Origin: Tillandsia leiboldiana
Taxonomy: Eukaryota; Streptophyta; Magnoliopsida; Poales; Bromeliaceae
Reading direction: 5' to 3'
Assembly: GCA_029204045.2 (NCBI GenBank)
Contig: CM055065.1
Location: 10,801,024 to 10,865,023, forward strand
DNA length: 64,000 bases
The notes under the pieces are model-generated. The model was given only the letters and a program-made list of their open reading frames with translations. It ran no database searches and was not told the DNA's origin. Shown one piece after another: positions 1 to 10,628 of this stretch; positions within the stretch are counted from its first letter, which is position 1, and every line of letters starts with the position of its first letter. The translations under genes and the position numbers were made by a program.

Positions 1-709
1 CGCAGCGGTCAACGGGGGTGGGTGGCGCCCGCGAATAGCGGGGCACCATGTGCCCCCCCGCGTCACGGGCCGCACGTGCGGGCAGGCGCCGACTGACCGC
101 CCTGCCATGCACGTGCCCCGAGGCGGTCCCCCGCGCCTCCGTGCACCGCAGCCGGTAAGCCCAGCAACCAGAAGCCGCCACCTGTCCCCTGCGCCCGGTC
201 CACGCACCCACTTTTGGGCTCCATGGACCGAGCCGCGTGTGCCGACCTACCGGGGACTGACACGTGTCCCCCGCCCTGGTCCATGCACCGCCGCGCCCCG
301 CTCTGTAGACTGCACACCAAGAACCCGCCTATTCGGTGGCACCACATGTCCCGCGCCGGGTCTATGCACCATGCCGCGCCGCTCTGTGGACCGAGCGCTG
401 CAAGCCGGCCAATGATAGGCCGCCACGTGGCATGCCGGCGGTCTACGGTCCCCCCCATGCACCAGAATCCACTGAAAACTTTCGCGAGTCCTTTTTAGGC
501 ATCCGGACTCAGAAACAAACAAGCAAATAGCTATTTTCAAGCGTTTTTCCGTGCTGAATCCAAATCCAACCTCTGTTTGGTCCAAAACCCTTTCTAAAAT
601 TTGGAAAATGCAGCCGAAGCCCAATCCAACACTAGATACCTCACTGGGTCCATCAGTGGCATCCCTTGATGCACTATGGGCCAGACACACGAACAATAGG
701 TGTTTCACA
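1..709 (-). repeat. GC-rich LTR-like fragment, probable 3' LTR of the gag-bearing element
   Basis: Read on the minus strand, this stretch resembles the promoter-side part of the plus-strand LTRs at 3529-4097 and 9659 onward. It has the same order of a moderately AT-rich piece (about 490-700) followed by a very GC-rich piece full of GTCCACGG- and CACGTGG-like words (1-480). The minus-strand start would be near 700-709 (TGTGAAACACC). No polypurine tract is visible beside it, so the boundary is uncertain. The overlapping ORFs here are a product of base composition. Confidence 0.5.
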
Positions 710-829
710 CTGTGGATTCACGGAAAAAACTGCATGGGGACCTGGACCACTACATGAGCGGCATACACTCGCCCACTCGGAGGTGGTCGCCTGTCCGGCT
801 ATCACGATGAGGTGGCCCGATCTGCCAGG

Positions 830-1976
830 CTAAAACTCTGCGATGCTCCTACTACCTGTAAAGGCATGGGAGGCATCGATGCTGATGATGGAGCTGGCAG
901 TCCTGCCCTCGGCAAGATGACGAGTAGTGCCCTGTCTGTCCGCAGCGAATGACACATCTGTTCGGGCGCCTCTGATACTGCTGCTACTGTGGGTGCCTCG
1001 GTGGTCGATAACCTCCTGACCTCTGTCCCCTCTAAGACCCACGACCCTGAGACTGAAATCGTGGCGGCCTCGGTGGTCCCGATCTGCTGGACTGTCCGAC
1101 ATCAAAAGGCGGTGGGCGCTTCTCTCCAGAGCTGGTCCCTGGCGCTCTGTCCCTCTCAGACAGGACCACCGATCCCCGCTCAACCCACAGAGCATGATTA
1201 ACCGTCGCGTTTAGAGTCGGCGATCGTTGGGAATGAACAAACTGATAGATGTCCCGATGCAGTCCCCTCTCAAAAAGGTCCACCCGTTGGGCCTCGTCCC
1301 ATGCAAGATAGGGTACGCAGCTCAGCAACGGCATAAACTCAAGAACATACTCCTGTAGTGGCTGACTCCCCTACTGCAAGTGTCTCAAATCTCCCTCCAA
1401 TTTCTGCTTGACACTGTCGGGGAAAAAGGCCCCGAGTAGCGAAGCACGAAACTCAATCCAGGTCATCAACTGAACTCCCGAGGGTCCAATCGGACAAACT
1501 CGACGCCACCAAGTCTCGGCGTCCTTCTCAAGAAAGTGAGTAGCCAGATGCACCTGATACTTCTCCTGCACGAAGAAGTTCTCAAACAACTTTTCCAAAG
1601 CCGCTATCCAGTTCTCCGCCTCCCAAGGCTCCGAACTCTATCCCGAGAACTGCGGGGGATGATACTGACAAAAATGAGTCATTCGGTCGGTCAAGTCCTG
1701 CTGCTCCTCCTCCATCAATGGTGCAATCGGGGTTGAAATCGGCGATGCCACAATTAGAGCTACTGCTGGTGGTGCCGCAGGGGATACTCTCTGCTCAAAT
1801 AGGCGCATCATACGATCAATGTTCTTCTCCTAGCACGACATCGCCTCTGACATCAGCGCCACCTGGGCCTGCAACTCCCAAACCCTACTCTGCTGGTCCT
1901 GCCCTGACTCCTCCCGCTCATGCTCATTAGAAGATGAAGGCTGAGAACGCGTCAGTACTCTGCGTCGTGAAGGCAT
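830..1976 (-). pseudogene. gag: Broken Ty3/Gypsy-type gag (Retrotrans_gag)
   Basis: The minus strand starts with ATG at 1976-1974 and the peptide MPSRRRVLTRSQ, typical of Gypsy gag N-termini, but hits TAG at 1832-1830. The reading resumes through the capsid-like domain at about 1598-1371, with visible pieces FENFFVQEKYQVHLATHFL, DAETWWRRV and FPDSVKQKLEGDLRHLQ. That is the conserved core of the Retrotrans_gag family. It then stops near 1371 and continues in the same sense at 1334-1032 (FERGLHRDIYQFVHSQR). The tail to about 830 is only open in a shifted frame. Gag normally forms the virus-like particle that packages element RNA. No zinc knuckle, protease, RT or integrase follows; the sequence passes directly into LTR-like DNA, so pol is deleted or was never present. 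At least three stops and one frameshift make it a pseudogene. Confidence 0.8.
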
Positions 1977-2251
1977 CTCTCGCACCTACGACAAAAGGAG
2001 AATATCAAAACGAAAACAACACTCGGCCCAATCTAGCGAAAGTCTAAGACATGTCCCCCTTTCTGTAGCACTATGTTGTTTGCAGCCAACAAAGCCGCTT
2101 ACCGGGAGAAGACATATCAATCACTCATCCCATCTCTTGGGAGAGTTACAACTCAATCAGGACTCTCGCTAAAGTCACGTCTCTCACGACAGTCATCCTA
2201 TTGTCCAACCAAGGCCTAGGGTTACCAAGTCCTCCATGACCTACAACCTAG
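1977..2251 (-). other. 5' leader of the gag-bearing element
   Basis: Non-coding leader between the PBS (2252-2263) and the gag start (1976). It contains a decayed copy of the tiered stem-loop listed at 2051-2115. No other feature is visible. Confidence 0.6.
2051..2115 (-). promoter_or_regulatory. Degraded copy of the PBS-proximal stem-loop
   Basis: Apical stem TGTTG (2074-2078) pairs with CAACA (2087-2091) around an 8-nt loop that reads GCTGCAAA on the sense (minus) strand. This is one base away from the GCTGCAGA loop of the element at 13481. Outer arms ATGTC (2051-2055) and GACAT (2111-2115) pair perfectly; GTAGC and GCTTAC in between pair with one bulge. It lies about 140 nt downstream of the PBS. 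The loop palindrome is broken by one substitution, as expected in a dead copy. Confidence 0.5.
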
Positions 2252-2263
2252 GCTCTGATACCG
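2252..2263 (-). promoter_or_regulatory. Primer binding site (initiator Met tRNA type)
   Basis: Minus strand reads GGTATCAGAGC next to the LTR edge, 11 of 12 bases of the usual plant PBS TGGTATCAGAGC complementary to the 3' end of initiator tRNA-Met. Confidence 0.75.
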
Positions 2264-2267
2264 TCTC

Positions 2268-3528
2268 CAAAACCAGCGGTCTGCCCACTAAGTCTACTAG
2301 AGGTATAAGATAACAATATGGTAAAAAGGGGAGATAAAAGCTGGAAATAACTCTACAGCTACCATGCCTCTATCTATCATGCTTAAGAGATGATACCGAT
2401 GATAAAAATGCATCTACTCGATATGCTCAGTCAACCCAATCATCCCGACTGCCACACAGGGTGCAGTCAAACTTGCGCCCACCTACTATCACACATCCAG
2501 AAGAGGACGGAATTTACGTAAGGGGTCCCACGCGGACTGCATCGACAAGTCGCGATAACAAAGTAACAGGCCTAGCTCCGGAGCGGCACTCGAGGGGAGC
2601 GAACCCACCGAGGAAAGTATCTGCGCATCTCTGTCGAGCTCAATATGGCTCCTATAGGCTATAGTCAAAATCCACGATAAATCAGATTGGCAACAACAAC
2701 AATCCATCACTAACAACATCAGCCGAAAACTCCACGGCTCGGGATCACCGTCTACCCACGGCTCCCTAACTCTAGTACTGATCTGACCTCAGCTATCAGA
2801 CTCCACTCGGCCTCCAGGCACAACCGCAACATGCATCCTATACTATCTCGACCACTCGGCCCACTACCCGGGCGAGAAGAAACTCTATGTCCAGGAAAGC
2901 AATAATAAAAGTGAGTAGGGATGTCTAAATACAACCACTAGCTCAAGTGAGGATTTTATACTAGTCTGGTCAAAATCATGCAACATATGATGGGGTGCTA
3001 GTCAAAGTTCCACAACTCTATCAATAACATGATATAACAATAATAGCACCTATACTATCATGTTGAGTCCTATCATACTAGAATTAGTAGGAAGTCCGCA
3101 GTTTTTGAGGAAAACAAACACAGCTGGATGCACGCGTCGATCCAGAGTCCAAATGAGCCAAAACTGGACGTGTGCGATCCTCAGGTTCCCACGGTTCCAA
3201 CGAACCAGAAATCACCTGAAAACTCCTCCCGGTCACTATGATACAAGCCAAACACCGCGGTAAACCCAAATCACCAAAACAATAACTCCGCAGCAAATCA
3301 GTCTGAAAGACAACAAAATATCACCTTTGAGATACTCTCCAAAAACTCCAAGAAAAATACGGCTGCAATCCTCTCAAAGTGTAGATAGAAATCGAGTCCT
3401 CAAGCATTAAATTCCGCCACCCGGAAGCCGAGAAAAAGCTAAAACACGCTCCGCTGTCCAGAAAAGTCCACAGCAAGAAAAGGGTTCAAAGATGCTTAGT
3501 AAAACCCCAAAAAAACCCAAAACAGAGA
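2268..3528 (-). repeat. Truncated LTR (5' LTR side of the gag-bearing element)
   Basis: Starts beside the PBS with GGTCTGCCCACTA, a word also found at about 53218 inside the LTR that begins at 52657, where it lies some 560 bp from the LTR terminus. About 560 bp, including the LTR end, therefore appear to be deleted here. The remainder is AT-rich, non-coding and broadly like the 53-55 kb LTR. Its other end is cut by the LTR start at 3529. Confidence 0.5.
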
Positions 3529-4097
3529 TGTGAGGACCCGAATCCCCGCTTAAGGGTTTGCTGATGGATTAGTGGCTTCTGGGAGTGTTTGTGCGTGCGT
3601 CGGGCCCAAGGAATGGATTCAGGGTGTAAAATAGGAGCAAGATTGTCTAACCGGAAGCCTTTGACAAATTTTAGAATTGGAATTGGGCCAAACGGACATC
3701 GGATTTGGATTCAGCGCGCGAAAACGATGGAAATGGACTATTTACTTGTATTTTTCGGAGCCCAATCGCCAAAATACGGATTTCGAGGCGTTGGAGCACT
3801 GTTCCGGCGGCCGGAGTTGCGCCGGCGGCAACGGCAGGCGGCGGAGCGCGGCGGCGGGCTGAGGCGCAGCCGCTCCGTCCACCGCGGAGGCGTGCACCCA
3901 GGCGCGGGACAGGTGGCGGCATCCGGTTGGCCGGCGCAGCAGCCGCGGTCCACGGGAGAAGCGCGGGTGTACGGTGGACCGGAGGGTGGACACGTGGCAT
4001 CTCTGGATTGGCCAGCTCACGTGCGCGCGGTCCACGCAGCAATGGCGGGCAGGTAGCGGTACACCCGGGTCAACCGGGGCGTCGTGCGCGGGGCAGG
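3529..4097 (+). repeat. Plus-strand giant-LTR fragment interrupted by the host-family element
   Basis: Begins TGTGAGGACCCGAATCCCC, resembling the start of the LTR at 9659 (TGTGACGACCTGAATC). It shares an internal stretch with it (GGATTCAGCGCGCGAAAACG at about 3708) and then the GC-rich promoter-side zone. It is broken at 4098 where the host-family LTR begins. Confidence 0.7.
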
Positions 4098-4192
4098 TGT
4101 CACGCCCCGAGTTCAAAAACCAGTGTATAAATTTTTTTTTTTTTTTTTTTAATCAGAGTTGCAAAAACAGCCAGGGCAATGATAGACCGCCA

Positions 4193-4244
4193 CATATATA
4201 GAAGAGTCCCAATCCCCTATGGAATTGAGCCTTTTCTATATATG
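4193..4244 (-). repeat. Imperfect hairpin near LTR 3' end
   Basis: Arms CATATATAGAA and TTCTATATATG flank a partly paired centre. It is present at the same place in every host-family LTR (also 9430-9481, 29164-29215, 35708-35759) and in the divergent inverted copy (41542-41593). It sits between the body of the LTR and the homopolymer tract, so it may belong to the RNA 3'-end region. Confidence 0.6.
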
Positions 4245-6593
4245 TACGGCTAGCTTGGCAACAAAATCAAAGTACTAACTACGTACTACAAACAACAGTA
4301 ACAAGTAAACTTTACAACTATCTTTACAAATATACAACTGAAGTACAATTTCCTTTCTCTCAAACAACTATTACATAACTTTTCGGCTGTCCAGGGTCAA
4401 CCTCTATATCGATACCTCGCCAATTCGTCCCAACATCCCAACACCCGCTCGACCTGAAAAACAGTCACCCGAGGGTGTGAGACACACCGGAGTGTATCCC
4501 AGTGGGCACGACGAGCCGAGAAATAGCAGATCGTACCTACTGGTATACAATACTAGCGGATAGTAAAGATCACATTAGGTAAGCATTTATGAAGCGAATG
4601 AATAACCAACAGGAATAGTATAATCTTGACAGGAATATAATGAACCAAGCATGCGGAATAATGGTATAGGCAGGTATCAAACAAATGATTATCTTCAAAC
4701 CGAAATCAGGAATCATGAGATAAAACAAAAGCAGACTAAAAGCAACATATGCAATAGGTACTGATCAAGCTAGAATATGGAAGTATAAAAGCTATGCATC
4801 AATCATAAAAATATCAAGTTCCCAATCAATGCCACTATTGGTCACGAAGACCTCAGGCTCATGCCACTATCTGGCACCTATCTGGCTGACATAACCCCGC
4901 ACCCACATGTGCTATCAGGGGGTTCACGGGCCTTTCTCTAGACCACTTTACCGGTAAAGAACACTGTGACGGTGGCCAAACCGTCAGTGTACGTGAAGTA
5001 CAGCGGTGCGTGGCGATCATAATGCTATGCTCAAGCTCGTTGTCCACTGACCGGGTAATCGGCAACAAGCCGGGAAATCCCCACTGGGATGCAATAACAA
5101 AGTCAACTGAATCTCAACTCTCATGCAGGAATAATCAACTAAATCTCAACTCTTATGCAAGATCAAAGGCAAATCTCAACTCAACATAAGATCAACAGCA
5201 AATCTCAACTCAATCGTTCAGACCAACCAAACATACAAAACTAAACACATATTTTTGAGAAAACTATTTTGAAAACAGGTTTTAGGCCCAAACTTCGAAG
5301 AGCAATGCCTTTGTCCTATCAAACAAGAACAGACTCAGGCGACCCTACGACGTTCAGTAAAACATTTAGTTGATTAAAATTATGTGTTCAGCAGTGTAAT
5401 ATTTGATCAACAGGAAAGCAGGCTCAATCATAATGCAAATGCTCAAGCTCTCGGTCCACTGACCGGGTAATCGGCAACACGCCGGGAAATCCCCACTGGG
5501 ATGCAATATCAGAATCAACTGAGTCTCAACTCATATGCAAGAATAAGCAGCAACTAAATATCATGGATCAGATATAATCAGGAAGTACTGATAATTAGGT
5601 ATATAACCTAGCAAATGACCAATCAGGCATGGCAAATGTCCAGAATAATGATATGAATACTGGAAGCACTATGATTAATCATGTAAAGTAACAGATAACT
5701 GATAAAAGTCATAACTCAGGCATGAAGCAGTATAAACTGAATCAAAAGGAAGGCAGGCTCAAAGTAATAGTTAAGCTACCAAAAACAGGGGTCCAACCAA
5801 TACCGTACACAGAGGGCCGAAATGATAAAGCCCGGACCGAAGATAAACCCACCTGTCAAATCGCAGGCGACTAGACTGAATCGACTGTACGCTCAGAACC
5901 AGGTGCAAACTGGATAGACCTGAATCAACATATTGATCAGGGATCAACTTTAACTCTAACTTATTTCAAGTCAATCTTAATCCTTTTAATTACTTAACCT
6001 CAGTGTTTGACAACCACACTTAGACCAACATAATCTTTTTCGTTTAATCTTTGGTAAAATTACCAAATTGCCCCTCCGGGAATTCCCTTTTTGAATTTCC
6101 GAAAATACTCGGGCTTAATCTTGCCGCTGGCTCAACCAGATTCTACTGGGACTCAACAGTCGGCTGGTGAAACCGCCGCAATTTCTCAAATTGCGCGATT
6201 GCCACCCGGATACCGTTAAATCGACGATTTTGCTGATTCTCGAACTGTTATCTGATTTCCGCTCAACGAGAGCCGTTGGAATCCTAACAAAAAGCTTTGG
6301 ACTCTATTATACACTGTACTAAACAGTACACGAAGTCATTTTTGCATTTAGACCCCTAGGGTTCCGAAAATCGCATTTTTAGTGTCTTTTTAGCACTATT
6401 TTCGCTCGTACTTTCAACTGGAAATTCATTTTCACGAGCCGTCACTTCCAGCAGGTGACATTTAACTCACTGAACACCGTGCTCACACATTTGTGGCAGC
6501 ACGCAACCTGAGGAAAACTTCGGGCCATACAATACCTTGCTAACCTAGCCAAAATGAATTTTTGTTTCTCCGGATCACCAAAACCTAAATCTA

Positions 6594-6608
6594 ACGCGAG
6601 CATCGCGT
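6594..6608. repeat. Perfect short inverted repeat in a conserved LTR block
   Basis: ACGCGA and TCGCGT arms with a 3-nt spacer. They lie inside a stretch of about 200 bp that aligns without indels between this LTR and the divergent LTR at 36935-41711. Confidence 0.5.
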
Positions 6609-8576
6609 CCAGTGACCCCAAATTAGTCAAAAGCTCACTGTTACAATTTTTCAAACAGTCCAGAATAAACCTAGGGCCAAACATTTAACATAGAGCTTGT
6701 TTAACTAGATCTTTTAATCTAACAGTGCAAACTGGAAATAATTTGGAGCATCAGTCTCCTGGGAACTCAAGAATACCCAGGCTCACCTTTGGGCAGTCCA
6801 AAACTTGCTGGATCAAAGAGATCCATGACCTAGCTCTCTAACATTAAGCACAATGTTCCAAACAGCAGTCCACACAGATCTTGTTTGATCTAAAGTGAGC
6901 ATCAAGCTCAGGGGGTTATTTGGAGCATCTTTCATATTTAACTCGAAGCCTAATTCCAAACTTTTCTTCTCTGTGGCATTTCCACAAACACTTGGGGTGC
7001 ACAATATCACACAACACACACAAGCCATTCCCAAAGTTCATTCTCTGCAATTACTGAACCAAATCTTTTAAAACTTGGAGGGAAATGTTTATTAGGACCT
7101 AGGCAATGATCCCAGCAACATCTCTGGGCATGTGGCCGGCGGCGGGGAAGCTCGCCGGCGTCGGAGCAAGAAGCTCGGCCGAATGCACAAAACCCGAATT
7201 TTAGGGTTTCGATCTGCGAGATGGATACTCAACCAAACTCCACCAAATTTGGAGGAGATGGTCCTTACTTCCTACAGATTTTTCCCATGATTTTATTTTT
7301 CAATTTGGTTCAGTGGTTGCCGAGTTCTCTCGAGGCGGAGCTAGGTTAGGTTTCCGGCCAACTATATCTCCCGCCTGCCATGCAACGTGCATGGGAAGCT
7401 CAGGCTTGGCAGGGAGCATTACAAAGACCTAACTAACCTACTGCTAAGGGTCTTGGGCTAAATCATTCATTGGTTAAGTGCACTCACCTTTGCCGAACTC
7501 GAGGAAGATAGGAAGAAGCCGGGTTCCCTCTTCTTCTTCCTCTCGCGACTTCGGCTAACTCCAGCAGAGTCCTCAATCACCAGGAAAACCTCAGAGCACT
7601 CCAACTTCACCTTGGAAGAGCTTTGGTCCCAACCTTTCTTTTCTCTCTCTCTCTCGGGTTATCTCACTTGGGCTTGTGTCCTCGGCCACCCCAGTGTACA
7701 GGCAATGGTATGGGGAAATCAGAGGAGTTTTGTGATGCCTTAACATCTCTCAGACCCCTCGTGCACTGAGCCAAGGAACCCAAAAGCCACTTCACACTTA
7801 ATGCATTGATTACTTTGCAAATAACCCTAAACCTAGTTCACACTCAACCTCAATCTCTGGAATCTTTACAGGAGATGCAAAAATACATCCAACACCCCAT
7901 AGTTTAATTCCCTAAATGTTTGATACACCAAACATATAGGTTTTATAGAAAAATATTGATTTTTCGGTACTTTTCACGTAATTCGAGAAAATCCGCTCAG
8001 CGAATTGCGAAACAGACTTCGCCACGACGTTCGGCTCGTCGAGACCTGTCAGGTAGCATATTTGTTTGTTTAATTTGGCGATCGGATAAAATCTCGGGTC
8101 AACTAGTTCTTGTATGTCGCATATCGACGCACGCACTTCGATGCACCCGGATCGCCAAACGTGATATCCGTCAGTGCCATTGCGCTCAGAACGTCTAAAT
8201 TAGCTAGGTTTGACTACTCATACCCTTATGTCAGGGTTTCAGAGAGCGAATCGGCCAACAGTGGTCGAAAGGGAATTAAAAATGCAAGGTTACTATTCAC
8301 AACTTAAGTTGTGGGACCCGTTCTTCTCCGCTGTTTTGCGGAAGATCCGACCGTCAGATCGTCGACAAGTGAATATGAAACTTTCATGTTTCATCAAAAC
8401 GATCGCAATGGTGCTCTCGGATTTTCTAGATCAGCCCCCGATCAAAAGTCGATATTTCTGGGCCACTATTGATCCACTGAGTTCTAAATCTTGCTAAAAT
8501 TACTAATTAAATAAATTCCAAAAGTATTTTATAGTCTTTAAATTTGTAGAGTACTACATTACCCACAACTTCTAAG

Positions 8577-8596
8577 AAGTTTCGTCCCCGAAACTT
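8577..8596 (-). repeat. PPT-adjacent hairpin
   Basis: AAGTTTCG and CGAAACTT form a perfect 8-bp stem with a 4-nt loop, 18 bp from the LTR boundary. The same hairpin occurs at 28313-28332, 34859-34878 and 60611-60630, with a weaker form at 15013-15031. In autonomous Gypsy elements the matching sequence encodes the pol C-terminal residues FEDET. Confidence 0.7.
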
Positions 8597-8721
8597 AAAC
8601 TTAACTAATCCACTATTAAACCTCTAAAAGGTTCGCAGAGATGACCATCAGTCACAAAGCGTCGTTAACTCTCAGGCTACTCATTTAAACCCAATCTAAA
8701 TATTCCCCATTACAGGGCAGA

Positions 8722-8790
8722 GTATTTCTCAGTTCTTTCGAAAGTACGTTGTCGGCCGCCAACGTGCTTACCCAAAGAAAGGCGAAATAC
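8722..8790 (-). promoter_or_regulatory. Tiered stem-loop with palindromic loop (DIS-like), host family copy A
   Basis: Nested arms all pair: 8722-8728 with 8784-8790 (7 bp), 8733-8738 with 8774-8779 (6 bp), 8742-8744 with 8767-8769 (3 bp), 8746-8751 with 8760-8765 (6 bp). The 8-nt loop reads GCGGCCGA on the minus (RNA-sense) strand and contains the self-complementary 6-mer CGGCCG. Copies at 28458-28526 and 35004-35072 are nearly identical; the one apical-stem change in the first (28500, G to A) becomes a U-G pair in the sense RNA. This fits a dimerisation or packaging signal by inference only. Confidence 0.7.
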
Positions 8791-9313
8791 CATAGATCTG
8801 TCGCCAACCACTAGTTGGGGACACAACTCACATCTGAAGGTACATCACATACCTCCCTACACAGTCACTATGCCAATGACATAACCTCTACCAAAGGTCA
8901 CTACCATCACGTGGTCAGGAATGCCACCCTGTCTATCCCCAAGAAACTAGAACCATAATTCACTATTTTCCAACTTCTTATTAAAATTGACACATAGGCC
9001 AAAATTTAAATCCAACCCAAACCAGGATTATCATTGGGCACACAAGCCACTGAATTATGACACGGGAATACTGAAAAGTCAACCCTTCAACCACATGTAT
9101 TGTAACTGATCTGAGCCCTCTGGCTCCACTGAAACATCAAGCCCAAGGCCGAAACCATGACCGCGGCTAACCTTGTACTAACAATGATTCTCAAAACCCG
9201 AATACGAAACACATCTAAGTTTCAAACCATTATTCCGAAACCCACCGCTCTCTCGTGAACACAAGTCATCCTAGGGTTCGTTCCTAACCAAACCTAGGCA
9301 TCGTATTCCTATT

Positions 9314-9325
9314 GCTCTGATACCA
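9314..9325 (-). promoter_or_regulatory. Primer binding site, host family copy A
   Basis: Minus strand TGGTATCAGAGC, 12 of 12 match to the initiator tRNA-Met type PBS, 7 bp from the LTR edge. Equivalent sites are at 29050-29061 and 35596-35607. Confidence 0.9.
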
Positions 9326-9332
9326 TCTAATC

Positions 9333-9658
9333 TATCACGCCCCGAGTTCAAAAACCAGTGTATAAATTTTTTTTTTTTTTTTTTTTTAATCAGAGTTGCA
9401 AAAACAGCCAGGGCAATGACAGACCGTCACATATATAGAAGAGTCCCAATCCCCTATGGAATTGAGCCTTTTCTATATATGCACGGCTAGCTTGGCAACA
9501 AAATCAAAGTACTAACTACGTACTACAAACAACAGTAACAAGTAAACTTTACAACTATCTTTACAAATAAACAACTGAAGTACAATTTCCTTTCTCTCAA
9601 ACACCTATTACATAACTTTTCGGCTGTCCAGGGTCAACCTCTATATCGATACCTCGTC
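9333..9658 (-). repeat. Host-family LTR B, first 326 bp, interrupted
   Basis: Same sequence as 4098-4416, with the terminal TG changed to TA. It includes the T run 9367-9387. It is cut at 9658 by the LARD-like element; the rest of this LTR is not seen in the window and may lie in the gap. Confidence 0.85.
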
Positions 9659-10617
9659 TGTGACGACCTGAATCTCTGCAGAGCTGTGGTAGAGTCATTG
9701 GTGACATCTAGGGAGCTTGTACTGTGTGTTGGAGGTGTTTGTGCACCAATTGGACTGTTGTGGCGGACTTCGGGCTTACTAGATCACGTGGGTGATCAAT
9801 GGACTCCGTCGGATCGTTAGAAGTGGTTTTGCGCGATGCGGATATTAAAAATGGACTCAGCGCAAAGTTTGGACCAAGGAATACCTTTCCGGATGCCATC
9901 GGCAAATTTTGGGGTTGGAATTTGGCAAAATGGACATCAAATTCGGATTCAGCGCGCGAAAACGGTCAAAACGGACTACCCACTTGTTATTTTTGAGCAT
10001 CGGGTACTGTTCATGCCGGAACAGTGTTTCCGGCCGCCGGCGGGCAGCGGCGGCGGCGGCGGGCAGCGGCGGGAGCACGGCGGACGGGCTCGGGCAGGCG
10101 GCGGAGCGGCCGCGGGCAGCGGGCGGAGCGCGGGCAGCGCGCGGGCAGTGCGCGGCGGTCCACGGGCCGTCGTGCACCGGGGGACTGGACACGTGGCAGT
10201 GTCGGAGTGGTCGGTTTAGTGGACTTGGTCTACGGAGCAGGCGGGCGTGGTGCATGGACCGGGGTGGACACGTGGCGTACGGTGGTTGGTGCGGTGTTGA
10301 GCGCTCGGTGCACCGAACGGGTGCGGGTGACCTCGGGTTCCGTGCCTGGCAGGGGCGCCAGGCGGCGCGTCAGGCGGGCACGTGGGCGCGGCAGGCGGGC
10401 GTTGACCGGGTGCGCGCCACGTGTCGTCGCCGCGTTGGTCACGCGTCGCGCAGTGGATGGTCTGGATGGCTGTCCGCTGTGCGGGGGGCGACGTGGAGGC
10501 CCGGTGGGCTTTCGGGCGCGCACAGTGTTGGGCCGTGGCCCAACACTGTAGCCGCCCGAAAGTTGGAGCGCCCGGAAATTGGGACTTAATGGGAATTATC
10601 TGATTTGTTTCCAGCTT

Positions 10618-10628
10618 GTATTTAAAGG
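10618..10628 (+). promoter_or_regulatory. TATA-like box in 5' LTR
   Basis: GTATTTAAAGG sits about 960 bp into the LTR at the abrupt change from GC-rich to AT-richer DNA. The matching site in the other LTR (16010-16020) is GTATTAAAAGG. The position suggests the U3/R boundary shortly downstream. Confidence 0.5.

Larger units (their letters stand above)
4098..8558 (-). repeat. Host-family LTR A, 4461 bp, complete
   Basis: The plus strand runs from TGTCACGCCCCGAG to ...GAGTACTACA, so the minus-strand LTR is TGTAGTACTC...GGGGCGTGACA with TG/CA ends. The same sequence recurs at 24051-28294 and 30597-34840 with about 1% differences, and starts again at 9333, 29069 and 35615. It holds a 19-nt T run (4132-4150) near its minus-strand 3' end and an imperfect hairpin (4193-4244). 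It also has two copies of a CTGACCGGGTAATCGGCAAC block (about 5046 and 5458) and repeats of ATCTCAACTC (5100-5215). No long ORF is credible. This copy has no Copia insertion. Confidence 0.9.
8559..9332 (-). mobile_element. Internal region A of the host-family element, 774 bp
   Basis: Everything between the two LTRs of this element is 774 bp, identical in length to the other two copies (28295-29068, 34841-35614). On the minus strand the order is PBS (9325-9314), a tiered stem-loop (8790-8722), the AAGTTTCG/CGAAACTT hairpin (8596-8577), a weak purine tract and the LTR start. No ORF of note is present. The element cannot encode gag or pol and must depend on proteins from another element. Confidence 0.85.

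Noticed and set aside
7920..8497. Small ORFs repeated in all host-family LTRs (about 90-95 codons; also 27656-28233 and 34202-34779)
   Set aside because: Copies are recent duplicates so identity is expected. Against the divergent LTR, changes are mostly amino-acid-changing, and the frames are antisense to the element.
9314..9343. tRNA gene near the PBS sites
   Set aside because: Only the 12-base primer complement is present; no cloverleaf or A/B boxes follow.
10024..10589. Long overlapping ORFs in the GC-rich LTR zones (also 3589-4130 and 15401-15982)
   Set aside because: Several frames on both strands are open at once, proteins are Arg/Gly/Ala-rich without motifs, and the frames are not kept between the two LTR copies. 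GC content explains them.
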